Below, piece after piece: positions 19,491 through 33,700 of a DNA stretch of 64,000 nt. The notes under the pieces were generated by a model. It was not told the origin of the DNA. It searched no databases and worked only from the letters and a program-made list of their open reading frames with translations. The translations under genes and the position numbers were made by a program. The stretch's first letter is position 1; each line of letters starts with the position of its first letter. The DNA comes from Balanoglossus misakiensis (taxonomy: Eukaryota; Hemichordata): positions 3,038,001-3,102,000 of the forward strand of contig CM082590.2 of NCBI GenBank assembly GCA_040954595.2, given 5' to 3'.

Positions 19491-22400
19491 TCACCATCAT
19501 TAGAAATGTCAAATTACAGTGCTTTTGGCCACGTATTAACCTGGGGATTTACAATCAACTTTAAATCCACATATGCACCATATTCCAATGTCAATGTGAA
19601 GGGCTTGAAATACCATCTACCCTGATGCATCATCAAGTTTGTTTCGACAACTTTAAATCCCCTTCAGCAAGCATTTTATACCCATGTCAAAGTGCAGAGC
19701 TTGCATCACCATCTATCCTGATGCATCATCAAGCTGCTTCGCCATTTGCCCTGATGCAAAGAATCAGATATAGTGTCACCATTGCATTAGCAATGTCAAA
19801 TTACAGTGCTTTTGGCCAGGCATTAACCTGGGGATTTACAATCAACTTTAAATCCCCATATGCACTATATTCCAATGTCAATGTGAAGGGCTTGAAATAC
19901 CATCTACCCTGATGCATCATCAAGTTTGTTTCGACAACTTTAAATCCCCCTCAGCAAGCATTTTATACCCATGTCAAAGTGCAGAGCTTGCATCACCATC
20001 TATCCTGATGCATCATCAAGCTGCTTCGCCATTTGCCCTGATGCAAAGAATCAGATATAGTGTCACCATTGCATTAGCAATGTCAAATTACACTGCTTTT
20101 GGCCATGTATTAACATCGGGATTTATAATCAACTTGAAATCCCCATATGCTTTTTATACCCATGTCAAAGCGAAGTGTTTGCATCACTATCTACAGTAAT
20201 GCATCGTCAAGCATGCTTCGCCATTTGCCGTAATGCAAAGAATCAGATTCAATGTCACCATTGCATTCGCAATGTCAAATTACTGTGCTTTTGGCCACAT
20301 ATTAACCTGGCGATTTACAGTCAACTTTAAACATCAGTGCATATGCATTAAATACACATGTCAAAGTGCAGTGTCTCCATCACCATTGATCCTGATGCAT
20401 CATCAAGCATGCTTCGTTATATGCCCTGGTGCAAAGAATCAGATTTAGTATCACAGTAGCATTAGCCATGTCAAATTACAGTGCTTTTGGCTATGTATTA
20501 ACCTAGGGATTTACACTCAACTTTAAATCCCCATATGCATTATATGCCAATGTCAATGTGAAGGGCTTGAAATACCATCTACCCTGATGCATCATCAAGT
20601 TTGTTTCGCCATTAACCCTGATGCAAATAATCAGTGTCACCATAGCATTAGCAATGTCAATTTACTGAGCGTTTGGCCATGTATTAACTTGGGGGTTTAC
20701 AATCAACTTTAAATCCCCATATGCATTATATTGCAATGTTAACTTGAACGGCTTGAAACACCATCTATACTGATGCATCATCAAGCTTTCTTTACAATTT
20801 ACCCTGATGCAAAGAATCAGATTTAGTGTCGCCATAGCATTAGCAATGGCAAATAAAAGTGTTTTCGGCCACATATTAACCCAGGGATTTATAATCAACT
20901 TGAAATCCCCATATGAATTTTATACCCATGTCAAAGCGAAGTGCTTGCATCAATATCTACCGTGATGCATCATCAAGCTTGCTTCGCCATTTGCCCTAAT
21001 GCAAAGAATCAGATTCAATGTCACTGTAGCATTAGCAATGTCAAATTACAGTTCGTTTGGCCGTATACTAACCTGGGGATTTACAATCAACTTTAAATCC
21101 CCATATGCATTATATTCTAATGTCAATGTGAAGGGCTTGAAACACCATCTATCCTGATGCATCATCAAGCTTGCTTCACCATTTTCCCTGATGCAAAGAA
21201 TCAGATTTAGTGTCACGGTAGCATTAGCAAATCCCCATATGCATTTAACACCCACGTCAAAGTGAAGTGTTTGCATCCCTATCTACCGTGATGCATCATC
21301 AAGCTTGCATCGCCATTTACCCTGATGCAAAGAATCAGATTCAATATCATCGTTGCATTAGCAATGTCAAATTACAGTGCTTATGGCCACGTATTAACCT
21401 GGGAATTTACAGACAACTTTAAATACCCATGCATATGCATTAAATACCTATGTCAAAGTGCAGAGCTTGCATCACCATCTATCCTGATGCATCATCAAGC
21501 TGCTTCGCCATTTGCCCTGATGCAAAGAATCACATTCAATGTCACCATTGCATTAGCAATTTTAAATTACAGTGTTTTTGGCCATGTATTAACCTAGGGA
21601 TTTGCAATTAACTTTAAATCCCCATATGCGTTATATTCCAATGTCAAGTGAAGGGCTTGAAACACCATCTATCCTGATGCATCATCAAGCTTGCTTCACA
21701 ATTTACCCTGATGCAAAAAAATCACATTCAGCGTCACCATTTCATTAGCAATGTCAAATTACAGTGATTATGGCCACGTATTAACCTGGGGATTTACAGA
21801 CAACATTAAATACCCATGCATATACATTAAATACCTATGTCAAAGTTCAGAGCTTGCATCACCATCTACTCTGATGCATCATCAAGCTTGCATCGCCATT
21901 CCCCCTAATGCAAAGAATCAGATTCAATGTCACCCTTGCATTAGCAATTTTAAATTACAGTGCTTTTGGACATGTATTAACCTAGGGATTTTCAATCAAC
22001 TTTAAATCCCCATATGCGTTATATTCCATTGTCAATGTGAAGGGCTTGAAACACCATCTGTCCTGATGCATCATCAAGCTTGCTTCACAATTTACCCCGA
22101 TGGAAAGAATCAGATTTAATGTCACGGTAGCATTAGCAATGTCAAACTACAGTGCTTATGGCCACGTATCAACCTGGGGATTTACAATCAACTTTAAATC
22201 CCCATATGCGTTATATTCCAATGTCAATGTGAAGGGCTTGAAATACCATCTACCCTGATCCATCATCAAGCTGCTTCCCCATTTGCCCTGATGCAAAGAA
22301 TCAGATATAATGTCAACATGGCATTAGCAATGTCAAATTACAGTGCTTTTGGACACGTATTAACACAGGGATTTATAATCTACTTGAAATCCCTATATGC

Positions 22401-25400
22401 TTTTTATACCCATGTCTAAGCGAACTGTTTGCATCACTATCTACTGTGATGCATCATCAAGCATGCTTCGCCATTTACGCTGATGCAAAGAATCAGATTC
22501 AATGTCACCATTGCATTAGCAATGTCAAATTACAGTGCTTTTGGCCATGTATAAACATCGGGATTTATTATCAACTTGAAATCCCCATATGCTTTTTATA
22601 CCCATGTCAAAGCGAAGTGTTTGCATCACTATCTACAGTAATGCATCGTCAAGCATGCTTCGCCATTTGCCCTAATGCAAAGAATCACATTAAATGTCAC
22701 TGTTGCATTCGCAATGTCAAATTACTGTGCTTTTGGCCCCGTATTAACCTGGCGATTTACAGTCAACTTTAAATCCCCATATGCATTATATTCCAATGTC
22801 AATGTGAAGGGCTTGAAAAACCATCTACCCTGATGCATCATCAAGTTTGTTTCGCCATTAACCCTGATGCAAATAATCAGTGTCACCATAGCATTAGCAA
22901 TGGCAAATAAAAGTGCTTTCGGCCACATATTAACCCAGGGATTTATAATCAACTTGAAATCCCCATATGAATTTTATACCTATGTCAAAGCGAAGTGCTT
23001 GCATCAATATCTACCATGATGCATCATCAAGCTTGCTTCGCCATTTGCCCTAATGCAAAGAATCAGATTCAATGTCACTGTAGCATTAGCAATGTCAAAT
23101 TACAGTTCGTTTGGCCGTTTACTAACCTGGGGATTTACAATCAACTTTAAATCCCCATATGCATTATATTCTAATGTCAATGTGAAGGGCTTGAAACACC
23201 ATCTATCCTGATGCATCATCAAGCTTGCTTCACCATTTTCCCTGATGCAAAGAATCAGATTTAGTATCACGGTAGCATTAGCAATGTCAAATTACAGTGC
23301 CTATGGCCACGTATTAACCTCGGGATGTACGGACAACTTTAAATACCCTTGCATATACATTTAATACCTATGTCAAAATGCAGAGCTTGCATCACCATAT
23401 ACTCCAATGCATTATTAAGCTTGCTTCACCATTTTCCCTGATGCAAAGAATCAGATTAAATGTCACCGTTGTATTAGCAATGTCAAATTAAAGTGCTTTT
23501 GGACTTGTATTAACCCAGGGATTTACAGTCAACTTTTAATCCCCCTGTATACATTTTAAACCCCGGTGTCAAAGTTTAGTGATTGCATCACCATTGACCC
23601 TGGTGCATCATCAAGCATTCTTCAGAATTTGCCCTGATGCAAAGAATCAGATTCAATGTCACCCTTGCATTAGCAATTTTAAATTACAGTGCTTTTGGAC
23701 ATGTATTAACCTAGGGATTTACAGTCAACATTAAATACCCATGCACATGCATTAAATACCTATGTCAAAATGCATAGCTTGCATCACCATCTACTCCAAT
23801 GCATCATTAAGCTTGCTTAGCCATTTCCCCTAATGCAAAGAATTACATTCAATGTCACCATTTCATTAGCAATGTCAAATTACAGTGCTTTTGGATGCGT
23901 ATTAACCCAAGGATTTGTAATCAACTTGAAATCCCCATATGCATTTAATACCCATGTCAAAGTGAACTGTTTGCATCACTATCTACCGTGATGCATCATC
24001 AAGCCTGCATCGCCATTTACCCTTATGCATAGAATCAGATTCAATGTCACCGTTGCATTAGCAATGTCAAATAAAAGTGCTTTTGGCCATTATTAACCTA
24101 GGGATTTACAATCAACTTTAAATCCCCATATGCATTATATTCAAAAGACAATGTGAAGGGCTTGGAACACCATCTATCCTGATGCATCATCACGTTTGCT
24201 TCACCATTTATCCATATTCAATGTCACCCTTGCATTAGTAATTTTAAATTACAGTGCTTTTGGCCATGTATTAACCTCGGGATTTAGAGTCAACTTTAAA
24301 TATCAATGCGCATGCATTAAATACCCATGTCAAAGTGAAGTGTTTGCATCACTATCTACTGAGATGCATCATCAAGCTTGCATCGCCATTTACCCTGATG
24401 CAAAGACTCAGATTCAATATCATCATTGCATTAGCAATGTCAAATTACAGTGCTTATGGCCACGTATTAACCTGAGGATTTACAGTCAACATCAAATACC
24501 CATGCATATGCATTAAATACCTATGTCAAAGTGCAGAGCTTGCATCACCATCTACTCTGATGCACCATTAGGCTTGCTACGCCATTTCCCCTAATGCAAA
24601 GAATCACATTCAATGTCACCATTGCTTTTGGCCATGTATTAACCTGGGGATTTACAATCAACTTTAAATCCCCGTATGCGTTATATTCCAATGTCAATGT
24701 GAAGGGCTTGAAACACCATCTATCATGATACATCATCAAGCTTGCTTCACAATTTACCCTGATGCAAAGAATCAGATTTAGTATCACGGTAGCATTAGCA
24801 ATGTCAAATTACAGTGATTATGGCCACGTATTAACCTGGGGATTTACAGACAACTTTAAATACCCATGCATATACATTTAATACCTATGTCAAAATGCAG
24901 AGCTTGCATCACCATATACTCCGATGCATTATTAAGCTTGCTTCACCATTTGCCCTGATGCAAAGAATCAGATTAAATGTCACCGTTGTATTATCAATGT
25001 CAAATTACGGTGCTTTTGGACTTGTATTAACCTGGGGATTTACAGTCAACTTTTAATCCCCCTGTATACATTTTAAACCCCGGTGTCAAAGTTTAGTGAT
25101 TGCATCATCATTGACCCTGGTGCATCATCAAGCATTCTTCAGAATTTGCCCTGATGCAAAGAATCAGATTCAATATCACCCTTGCATTAGCAATTTTAAA
25201 TTACAGTGCTTTTGGACATGTATTAACCTGGGGATTTACAGTCAACATTAAATACCCATGCATAGGCATTAAATACCTATGTCACAATGCATAGCTTGCA
25301 TCACCATCTACTCTGATGCACCATTATGCTCGCTACGCCATTTCCCCTAATGCAAAGAATGACATTCAATGTCACCATTGCATTTGCAATTGTAAATTAC

Positions 25401-28400
25401 AGTGCTTTTGGCCATGTATTAACCTAGGGATTTTCAATCAACTTTAAATCCCCATATGCGTTATATTCCATTGTCAATGTGAAGGGCTTGAAACACCATC
25501 TGTCCTGATGCATCATCAAGCTTGCTTCACAATTTACCCCGATGGAAAGAATCAGATTTAATGTCATGGTAGCATTAGCAATGTCAAACTACAGTGCTTA
25601 TGGCCACGTATCAACCTGGGGATTTACAATCAACTTTAAATCCCCATATGCGTTATATTCCAATGTCAATGTGAAGGGCTTGAAATACCATCTACCCTGA
25701 TGCATCATCAAGTTTGTTTTGACAACTTTAAATCCCCTTCAGCATGCATTTAATCCCCATGTCAAAGTGCAGAGCTTGCATCACCATCTATCCTGATGCA
25801 TCATCAAGCTGCTTCGCCATTTGCCCTGATGCAAAGAATCAGATATAGTGTCACCATTGCATAAGCAATGTCAAATTACAGTGCTTTTGGACACGTATTA
25901 ACACAGGGATTTATAATCTATTTGAAATCCCTATATGCTTTTTATACCCATGTCTAAGCGAAGTGTTTGCATCACTATCTACTGTGATGCATCGTCAAGC
26001 ATGCTTCGCCATTTGCCTTAATGCAAAGAATCAGATTAAATGTCACTGTTGCATTCGCAATGTCAAATTACTGTGCTTTTGGCCACGTATTAACCTGGCG
26101 ATTTACAGTCAACTTTAAACATCTGTGCATATGCATTAAATACGCATGTCAAAGTGCAGTGTCTCCATCACCATTGATCCTGATGCATCACCAAGCATGC
26201 TTCGCTATATGCCCTGATGCAAAGAATCAGATTTAGTATCACAGTAGCATTAGCCATGTCAAATTACAGTGCTTTTGGCTATGTATTAACCTGGGGATTT
26301 ACAATCAACTTTAAATCCCCATATGCATTATATTCCAATGTCAATGTGAAGGGCTTGAAATACCATCTACCCTGATGCATCATCAAGTTTGTTTCGCCAT
26401 TAACCCTGATGCAAATAATCAGTGTCACCATAGCATCAGCAATGTCAAATTACTGAGCATTTGGCCATGTATTAACTTGCGGGTTTACAATCAACTTCAA
26501 ATCCCCATATGCATTATATTGCAATGTTAACTTGAACGGCTTGAAACACCATCTATACTGATGCATCATCAAGCTTTCTTCACAATTTACCCTGATGCAA
26601 AGAATCAGATTTAGTGTCGCCATAGCATTAGCAATGGCAAATAAAAGTGCTTTCGGCCACATATTAACCCAGGGATTTATAATCAACTTGAAATCCCTAT
26701 ATGAATTTTATAACTATGTCAAAGCGAAGTGCTTGCATCAATATCTACCGTGATGCATCATCAAGCTTGCTTCGCCATTTGCCCTAATGCCAAAGAATCA
26801 GATTCAATGTCACTGTTGCATTAGCAATGTCAAATTATAGTGCGTTTGGCCGTATACTAACCTGGGGATTTACAATCAACTTTAAATCCCCATATGCATT
26901 ATATTCTAATATCAATGTGAAGGGCTTGAAACACCATCTATCATGATGCAACATCAAGCTTGCTTCACCATTTTCCCTGATGCAAAAAATCAGATTTAGT
27001 GTCATGGTAGCATTAGCAAATCCCCATATGCATTTGATACCCATGTCAAAGTGAAGTGTTTGCATCACTATCTACCGTGATGCATCATCAAGCTTGCATC
27101 GCCATTCACCCTTATGCAAAGAATCAGATTCAATGTCACCGTTGCATTAGCAATGTCAAATTACAGTGCTTATGGCCACGTATTAACCTGAGGATTTACA
27201 GTCAACATTAAATACCCATGCATATCCATTAAATACCTATGTCAAAGTGCAGAGCTTGCATCACCATTTACTCTGATGCACCATTAGGCTTGCTACGCCA
27301 TTTCCCCTAATGCAAAGAATCACATTCAATGTCACCATTGCATTAGCAATTTTAAATTACAGTGTTTTTGGCCATGTATTAACCTATGGATTTGCAATTA
27401 ACTTTAAATCCCCATATGCGTTATATTCCAATGTCAAGTGAAGGGCTTGAAACACCATCTATCCTGATGCATCATCAAGCTTGCTTCACAATTTACCCTG
27501 ATGCAAAAAATCACATTCAGCGTCACCATTTCATTAGCAATGTCAAATTACAGTGCTTATTGCCACGTATTAACCTGGGAATTTACAGACAACTTTAAAT
27601 ACCCATGCATATACATTAAATACCTATGTCAAAGTGCAGAGCTTGCATCACCATTTACTCTGATGCACCATTAGGCTTGCTACGCCATTTCCCCTAATGC
27701 AAAGAATCACATTCAATGTCACCATTGCATTAGCAATTTTAAATTACAGTGTTTTTGGCCATGTATTAACCTATGGATTTGCAATTAACTTTAAATCCCC
27801 ATATGCGTTATATTCCAATGTCAAGTGAAGGGCTTGAAACACCATCTATCCTGATGCATCATCAAGCTTGCTTCACAATTTACCCTGATGCAAAAAATCA
27901 CATTCAGCGTCACCATTTCATTAGCAATGTCAAATTACAGTGCTTATTGCCACGTATTAACCTGGGAATTTACAGACAACTTTAAATACCCATGCATATA
28001 CATTAAATACCTATGTCAAAGTGCAGAGCTTGCATCACCATCTATTCTGATGCATCATTAGGTTTGCATCGCCATTCCCCCTAATGCAAAGAATCAGATT
28101 CAATGTCACCCTTGCATTAGCAATTTTAAATTACAGTGCTTTTGGACATGTATTAACCTAGGGATTTTCAATCAACTTTAAATCCCCATATGCGTTATAT
28201 TCCATTGTAAATGTGAAGGGCTTGAAACACCATCTGTCCTGATGCATCATCAAGCTTGCTTCACAATTTACCCCGATGGAAAGAATCAGATTTAATGTCA
28301 CGGTAGCATTAGCAATGTCAAACTACAGTGCTTATGGCCACGTATCAACCTGGGGATTTACAATCAACTTTAAATCCCCATATGCGTTATATTCCAATGT

Positions 28401-30172
28401 CAATGTGAAGGGCTTGAAATACCATCTACCCTGATCCATCATCAAGCTGCTTCCCCATTTGCCCTGATGCAAAGAATCAGATATAGTGTCAACATTGCAT
28501 TAGCAATGTCAAATTACAGTGCTTTTGGACACGTATTAACACAGGGATTTATAATCTACTTGAAATCCCTATATGCTTTTTATACCCATGTCTAAGCGAA
28601 GTGTTTGCATCACTATCTACTGTGATGCATCATCAAGCATGCTTCGCCATTTACGCTGATGCAAAGAATCAGATTCAATGTCACCATTGCATTAGCAATG
28701 TCAAATTACAGTGCTTTTGGCCATGTATAAACATCGGGATTTATAATCAACTTGAAATCCCCATATGCTTTTTATACCCATGTCAAAGCGAAGTGTTTGC
28801 ATCACTATCTACAGTAATGCATCGTCAAGCATGCTTCGCCATTTGCCCTAATGCAAAGAATCACATTAAATGTCACTGTTGCATTCGCAATGTCAAATTA
28901 CTGTGCTTTTGGCCACGTATTAACCTGGCGATTTACAGTCAACTTTAAATCCCCATATGCATTATATTCCAATGTCAATGTGAAGGGCTTGAAAAACCAT
29001 CTACCCTGATGCATCATCAAGTTTGTTTCGCCATTAACCCTGATGCAAATAATCAGTGTCACCATAGCATTAGCAATGGCAAATAAAAGTGCTTTCGGCC
29101 AAATATTAACCCAGGGATTTATAATCAACTTGAAATCCCCATATGAATTTTATACCTATGTCAAAGCGAAGTGCTTGCATCAATATCTACCGTGATGCAT
29201 CATCAAGCTTGCTTCGCCATTTGCCCTAATGCAAAGAATCAGATTCAATGTCACTGTAGCATTAGCAATGTCAAATTACAGTTCGTTTGGCCGTTTACTA
29301 ACCTGGGAATTTACAATCAACTTTAAATCCCCATATGCATTATATTCTAATGTCAATGTGAAGGGCTTGAAACACCATCTATCTTGATGCATCATCAAGC
29401 TTGCTTCACCATTTTCCCTGATGCAAAGAATCAGATTTAGTATCACGGTAGCATTAGCAATGTCAAATTACAGTGCCTATGGCCACGTATTAACCTCGGG
29501 ATGTACGGACAACTTTAAATACCCTTGCATATACATTTAATACCTATGTCAAAATGCAGAGCTTGCATCACCATATACTCCAATGCATTATTAAGCTTGC
29601 TTCACCATTTTCCCTGATGCAAAGAATCAGATTAAATGTCACCGTTGTATTAGCAATGTCAAATTAAAGTGCTTTTGGACTTGTATTAACCCAGGGATTT
29701 ACAGTCAACTTTTAATCCCCCTGTATACATTTTAAACCCCGGTGTCAAAGTTTAGTGATTGCATCACCATTGACCCTGGTGCATCATCAAGCATTCTTCA
29801 GAATTTGCCCTGATGCAAAGAATCAGATTCAATGTCACCATTGCATTAGCAATTTTAAATTACAGTGCTTTTGGACATGTATTAACCTAGGGATTTACAG
29901 TCAACATTAAATACCCATGCACATGCATTAAATACCTATGTCAAAATGCATAGCTTGCATCACCATCTACTCCAATGCATCATTAAGCTTGCTTAGCCAT
30001 TTCCCCTAATGCAAAGAATTACATTCAATGTCACCATTTCATTAGCAATGTCAAATTACAGTGCTTTTGGATGCGTATTAACCCAAGGATTTGTAATCAA
30101 CTTGAAATCCCCATATGCATTTAATACCCATGTCAAAGTGAACTGTTTGCATCACTATCTACCGTGATGCAT
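19491..30172 (+). repeat. Satellite array, left segment (about 193-bp monomers)
   Basis: Head-to-tail monomers of about 193 bp. Conserved blocks are TGATGCATCATCAAGC, CTGATGCAAAGAATCAGATT, TGCATTAGCAATGTCAAATT, GTATTAACCTGGGGATTTAC and CATCACCATCTA. Three tail types recur: TTTAAATCCCCATATGC..., TTAAATACCCATGCATA... and TTGAAATCCCCATATGCTTT... . Many monomers contain the inverted pair GGGGATTT/AAATCCCC. Positions 22722 and 24196 recur 6176 bp later once the Ty3 insertion is removed, i.e. 32 monomers. Short open frames within it are by-products. Confidence 0.95.
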
Positions 30173-30353
30173 TGTAAAGCAATGTCACTGGTTAAAAGAT
30201 GACTGGATGACTTTGATTGTGTAGGCTATAACACTGACGTTTATTCACTAGAGAGCAGCCATGATGAACAACGGTTGATGGGTAATACAATGCTTGAATA
30301 AAGTTCACCACTGATGGCGCTATGCTGGAATCAATGTACTTAAGAATATAACA
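30173..30353 (-). repeat. 3' LTR of the second Ty3/mdg4 element
   Basis: 181 bp, TG...CA ends, identical by eye to 34839-35019. Confidence 0.95.
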
Positions 30354-30362
30354 TCCCTTCTT
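30354..30362 (-). promoter_or_regulatory. Polypurine tract of the second Ty3/mdg4 element
   Basis: The minus strand reads AAGAAGGGA directly before the 3' LTR. A run of about 28 T at 30645-30672 (A on the coding strand) lies between the stop codon and this tract and is not the priming site. Confidence 0.65.
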
Positions 30363-30703
30363 GTTTAAAGTTGAATATCAAGCAACAATTAACTGGTGAT
30401 AAGTGTTCATGAAATGTTCGAGTGAGATCTGCATGCAACACTATCTGTTTTAAGAGTCTGATTGTTCGAAGCCGTCAATGAAAAGTCCTGTTAAGAAGTT
30501 GACGGGAATGTCTCAAAACTGTTTCAACCTCACTGATAACTAGACAAAAGAGGATATTTGAACTTTACAAACTGAACTCTGTTAAACTGCAAAACTCGAG
30601 AAAATGCAAAAGTCACTGTTGCAACAAATTTCTCTCTCTCTCCTATTTTTTTTTTTTTTTTTTTTTTTTTTTGTATTGCCGAGCATAGTCTATTGGTAAT
30701 TTA

Positions 30704-33700
30704 CTAGTCAGTTACAAAGTCATTGTATTTTGAAGGCATCTGTATTTTCCTTCTAGGTCTGGGGGTTTGTAGGACAGGTTCTTCAGGTTCCTTATCTGCC
30801 GTGTCTTCTTGGTGGCCAGGACTTGCTTGCTGAGTGGTTTCCGGCTGAGGTCTCAGGTGTATTCTGTTCCTTCTCAGCTGGCTTCCTCCTTCTGTTTCGA
30901 CTATGTAGGAGCGAGGTGTACTGGCTGTGCTTATAATCTTGGCAGGGGTCCATGTCTTTTTGATGGGACTCTGGACGTTGACCTTTTGACCTTCATACAG
31001 CTCCGGTAATGCTCTGGCATGTTGATTGTAGTGATGAATTTGTGTATCTTGGTTTGATTTAAGGTGTTGATGGATTTCTTCGCGGTTCATCGGTGGTGTT
31101 ATCTTCGTTGGAAGTGTGGTTTTGTATCTCCTGCCGTTTAGTAATTCAGCTGGTGACGCTATGTTAGTACTGAGTGGCGTTGCCCGTAGCGACAGCATTG
31201 CTATGTTGGGGTCTTCTCCAGTTCCCTTGCATTTGTTGAGTATCTTCTCAACCGTCTGGATGTGGCGTTCTATGAAACCATGGCCTTTTGGGTAATATGG
31301 CGATGAGGTTTTGATTTTGAAACCGTATTGTTCAGCGAAAGCCCGGTATTCTCTGGCAGTGAATTGTGAGCCGTTGTCACAGATGAGGACTTCTGGAATG
31401 CCCTGTTCTGAGAATAGGATTTTGCTAACTCTCAGTATTGTGCTCGCTCGCAAGTTTTCCAGTTTTCTTATGAACGGGAATTTCGAGTAGTAGTCTGCGA
31501 TGATGAGGTGCCACGTGTCATTTGTGTAGAACAGATCAGCTCCTACAGTGTGCCATGGTCTTGGAGGGATTTCTGTGGGGATCATGGGCTCTTTTTGTTG
31601 CGAGTTCTGGAATCTCTGGCATGCATCACACGTTGCGACTGCTTGTTCTATGTCTTTGTAGATCCCTGGCCAATATACGCATGATTTGGCCCGAAGTTTG
31701 CACTTTTCCATTCCTAAGTGCCCTTGGTGGATTTGGTGCAGTATGTCCTGTCTCATGCTTGTGGGGATTAGTAGCCGACTGCCCACTAGAAGTATGCCGT
31801 TCTCCACTGATATGTCATCGCGAATTGTCCAGTATTCACGTATGGCTAGTTGTATTTTCTCTATACTATCAGGCCAACCATGCAGTATTTGCTGTGTCAG
31901 TATTTGGAGCTTGGCATCTTTTGCGGTCTCTTCTCTGATTTGTGTCAGTTTGACTGGGGTGACGTTTGTCAGGTGGTGGATCTTTACCTCCATTTCTGGT
32001 ATTTCTTTTTTGTCATGTGGTGATAATCGTGATAGTGCATCAGCTATTACCATTTGTCTGCCCGGCCTGTATACTATGTCAAAGTCATATGGCTGTAAGC
32101 GAAGTAACATACGCTGTAGACGTGGTGGTGCTTGGGTCAGGTTTTTCTTGTGTATTTGTTCTAGTGGACGGTGGTCACTCACAACCTGGAATTTTCGGGC
32201 ATACAGGTATGTGTGGAATTTCTCACAGCCATATACTACTGCTAATAGCTCTCGTTCAATGTTTGCATATCTGCTTTCGGCAGGTGTCAGGGCCTTTGAT
32301 GCGAAGGCAATTGGACGGTTGTCCTGTATCAGTACGGTTCCTATTCCTATGCCAGATGAGTCAACTTCTAAGGTTACTGGCTTCTTCTGGTCATAGTATT
32401 TCAGTGTTGTGTCTGCACTGATTAGGCATTTGATTGCGTTGAATCGCATGGTGTGTGATTCAGTCCACCTGAACTTTACATCTTCATGGAGGAGCTCCCT
32501 CAATGGAGCAGTGTGTTCTGCCAGTTTGGGGATGTATGGACCCATGTAGTTTACTAGCCCAAGAAAGGTTCGAAGCTCTTTCTTATCACTCGGTGGTCGC
32601 ATCATCTCAATGGCTTGAACTTTCTCTGGATTCGGCTTGACTCCTTTATCTGTGTACAGGTTTCCAAAGAAACTGCACTCGGTGACTTTTATTTTGCATT
32701 TGTCTTTGTTCAGCTTGATTCCTGCCTGTCTTGTTTTCTCCATGGCTTCATGGAGGTGAAGGTCATGGTTCTCTTCATCATAACCGTATACTTGGACATC
32801 ATCTGTTATTCCGATGGCTCCGCTGCAGTCACGATATGCTTCATCTATCTTGTACTGGAATATGTCCTGGCTCATTTTGAGGCCAAATGGCATGCGCAGG
32901 AACCGGTAGCGACCGAATGGGGTGTTGAAAGTGGTGAGCAGTGATGACTGTTCGTTCAACTTGACGTTCCAGTACCCGTTTTTGGCATCGAGTTTGCTGA
33001 ATAGTTTTGCACCAGATAGCTTAGGAGTAATCTCCTCTAAGGTCGGTGTTGGGTGGTGTTCCCTCTTGATAGCCCTGTTCAGGTCTTTTGGGTCTAGGCA
33101 CAATCGCAGTCTGCCATTGTCCTTTTCTCGGATCACTAGTGAGTTAACCCAGTCTGTTGGTTGGGTCACTTTGGTGATTATTTCTTTTTCTTCCATTTCT
33201 TTGAGCTCTACTTTAAGTCTATCTCTTAATTCTAGAGGTACTCGACGAGCTGCATGTATTACTGGTGTTATCTCTGGGTCTAGCGTGATATTGTATGTAT
33301 AGTCTGTGAAACATCCAACAATGTCATCAAAGCAGTCAGGATACATTTCCATTAAATGTTCTTTGTTTTGTATTGGTGGTCGGTCTTTCAACGGTGTTGT
33401 GCTTTTGATGTAGTTGGGACGTTCTTCCTTTTGCTGATTGACTGGATTTGTCATATGTTTGGGTTGTTGGTGCTGACTGGCAGGCTCTGGTTGTTCTCTT
33501 GTGACTGTGTAGTGTAGTGATATCAGGCTCAGTGCTTGGCATGCTTTCAAACCGAGTATGGCTGGACCAGGCTCATCAGTTACGTAGAAAATGCAGTTGA
33601 ATTTCCTTCCTCTGTGTTGGCAAGGAATTGTTACTGTTCCTAGTTGCTTGATCTTCGATCCACCATACGCTGTTAGGATTACCCTGGAATCCTGTAGTTC

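Noticed and set aside
31522-32421. Plus-strand open frames of 109-236 aa opposite Gag-Pol
   Set aside because: All lie antisense to RT, RNase H and integrase motifs that are clearly coding on the minus strand.
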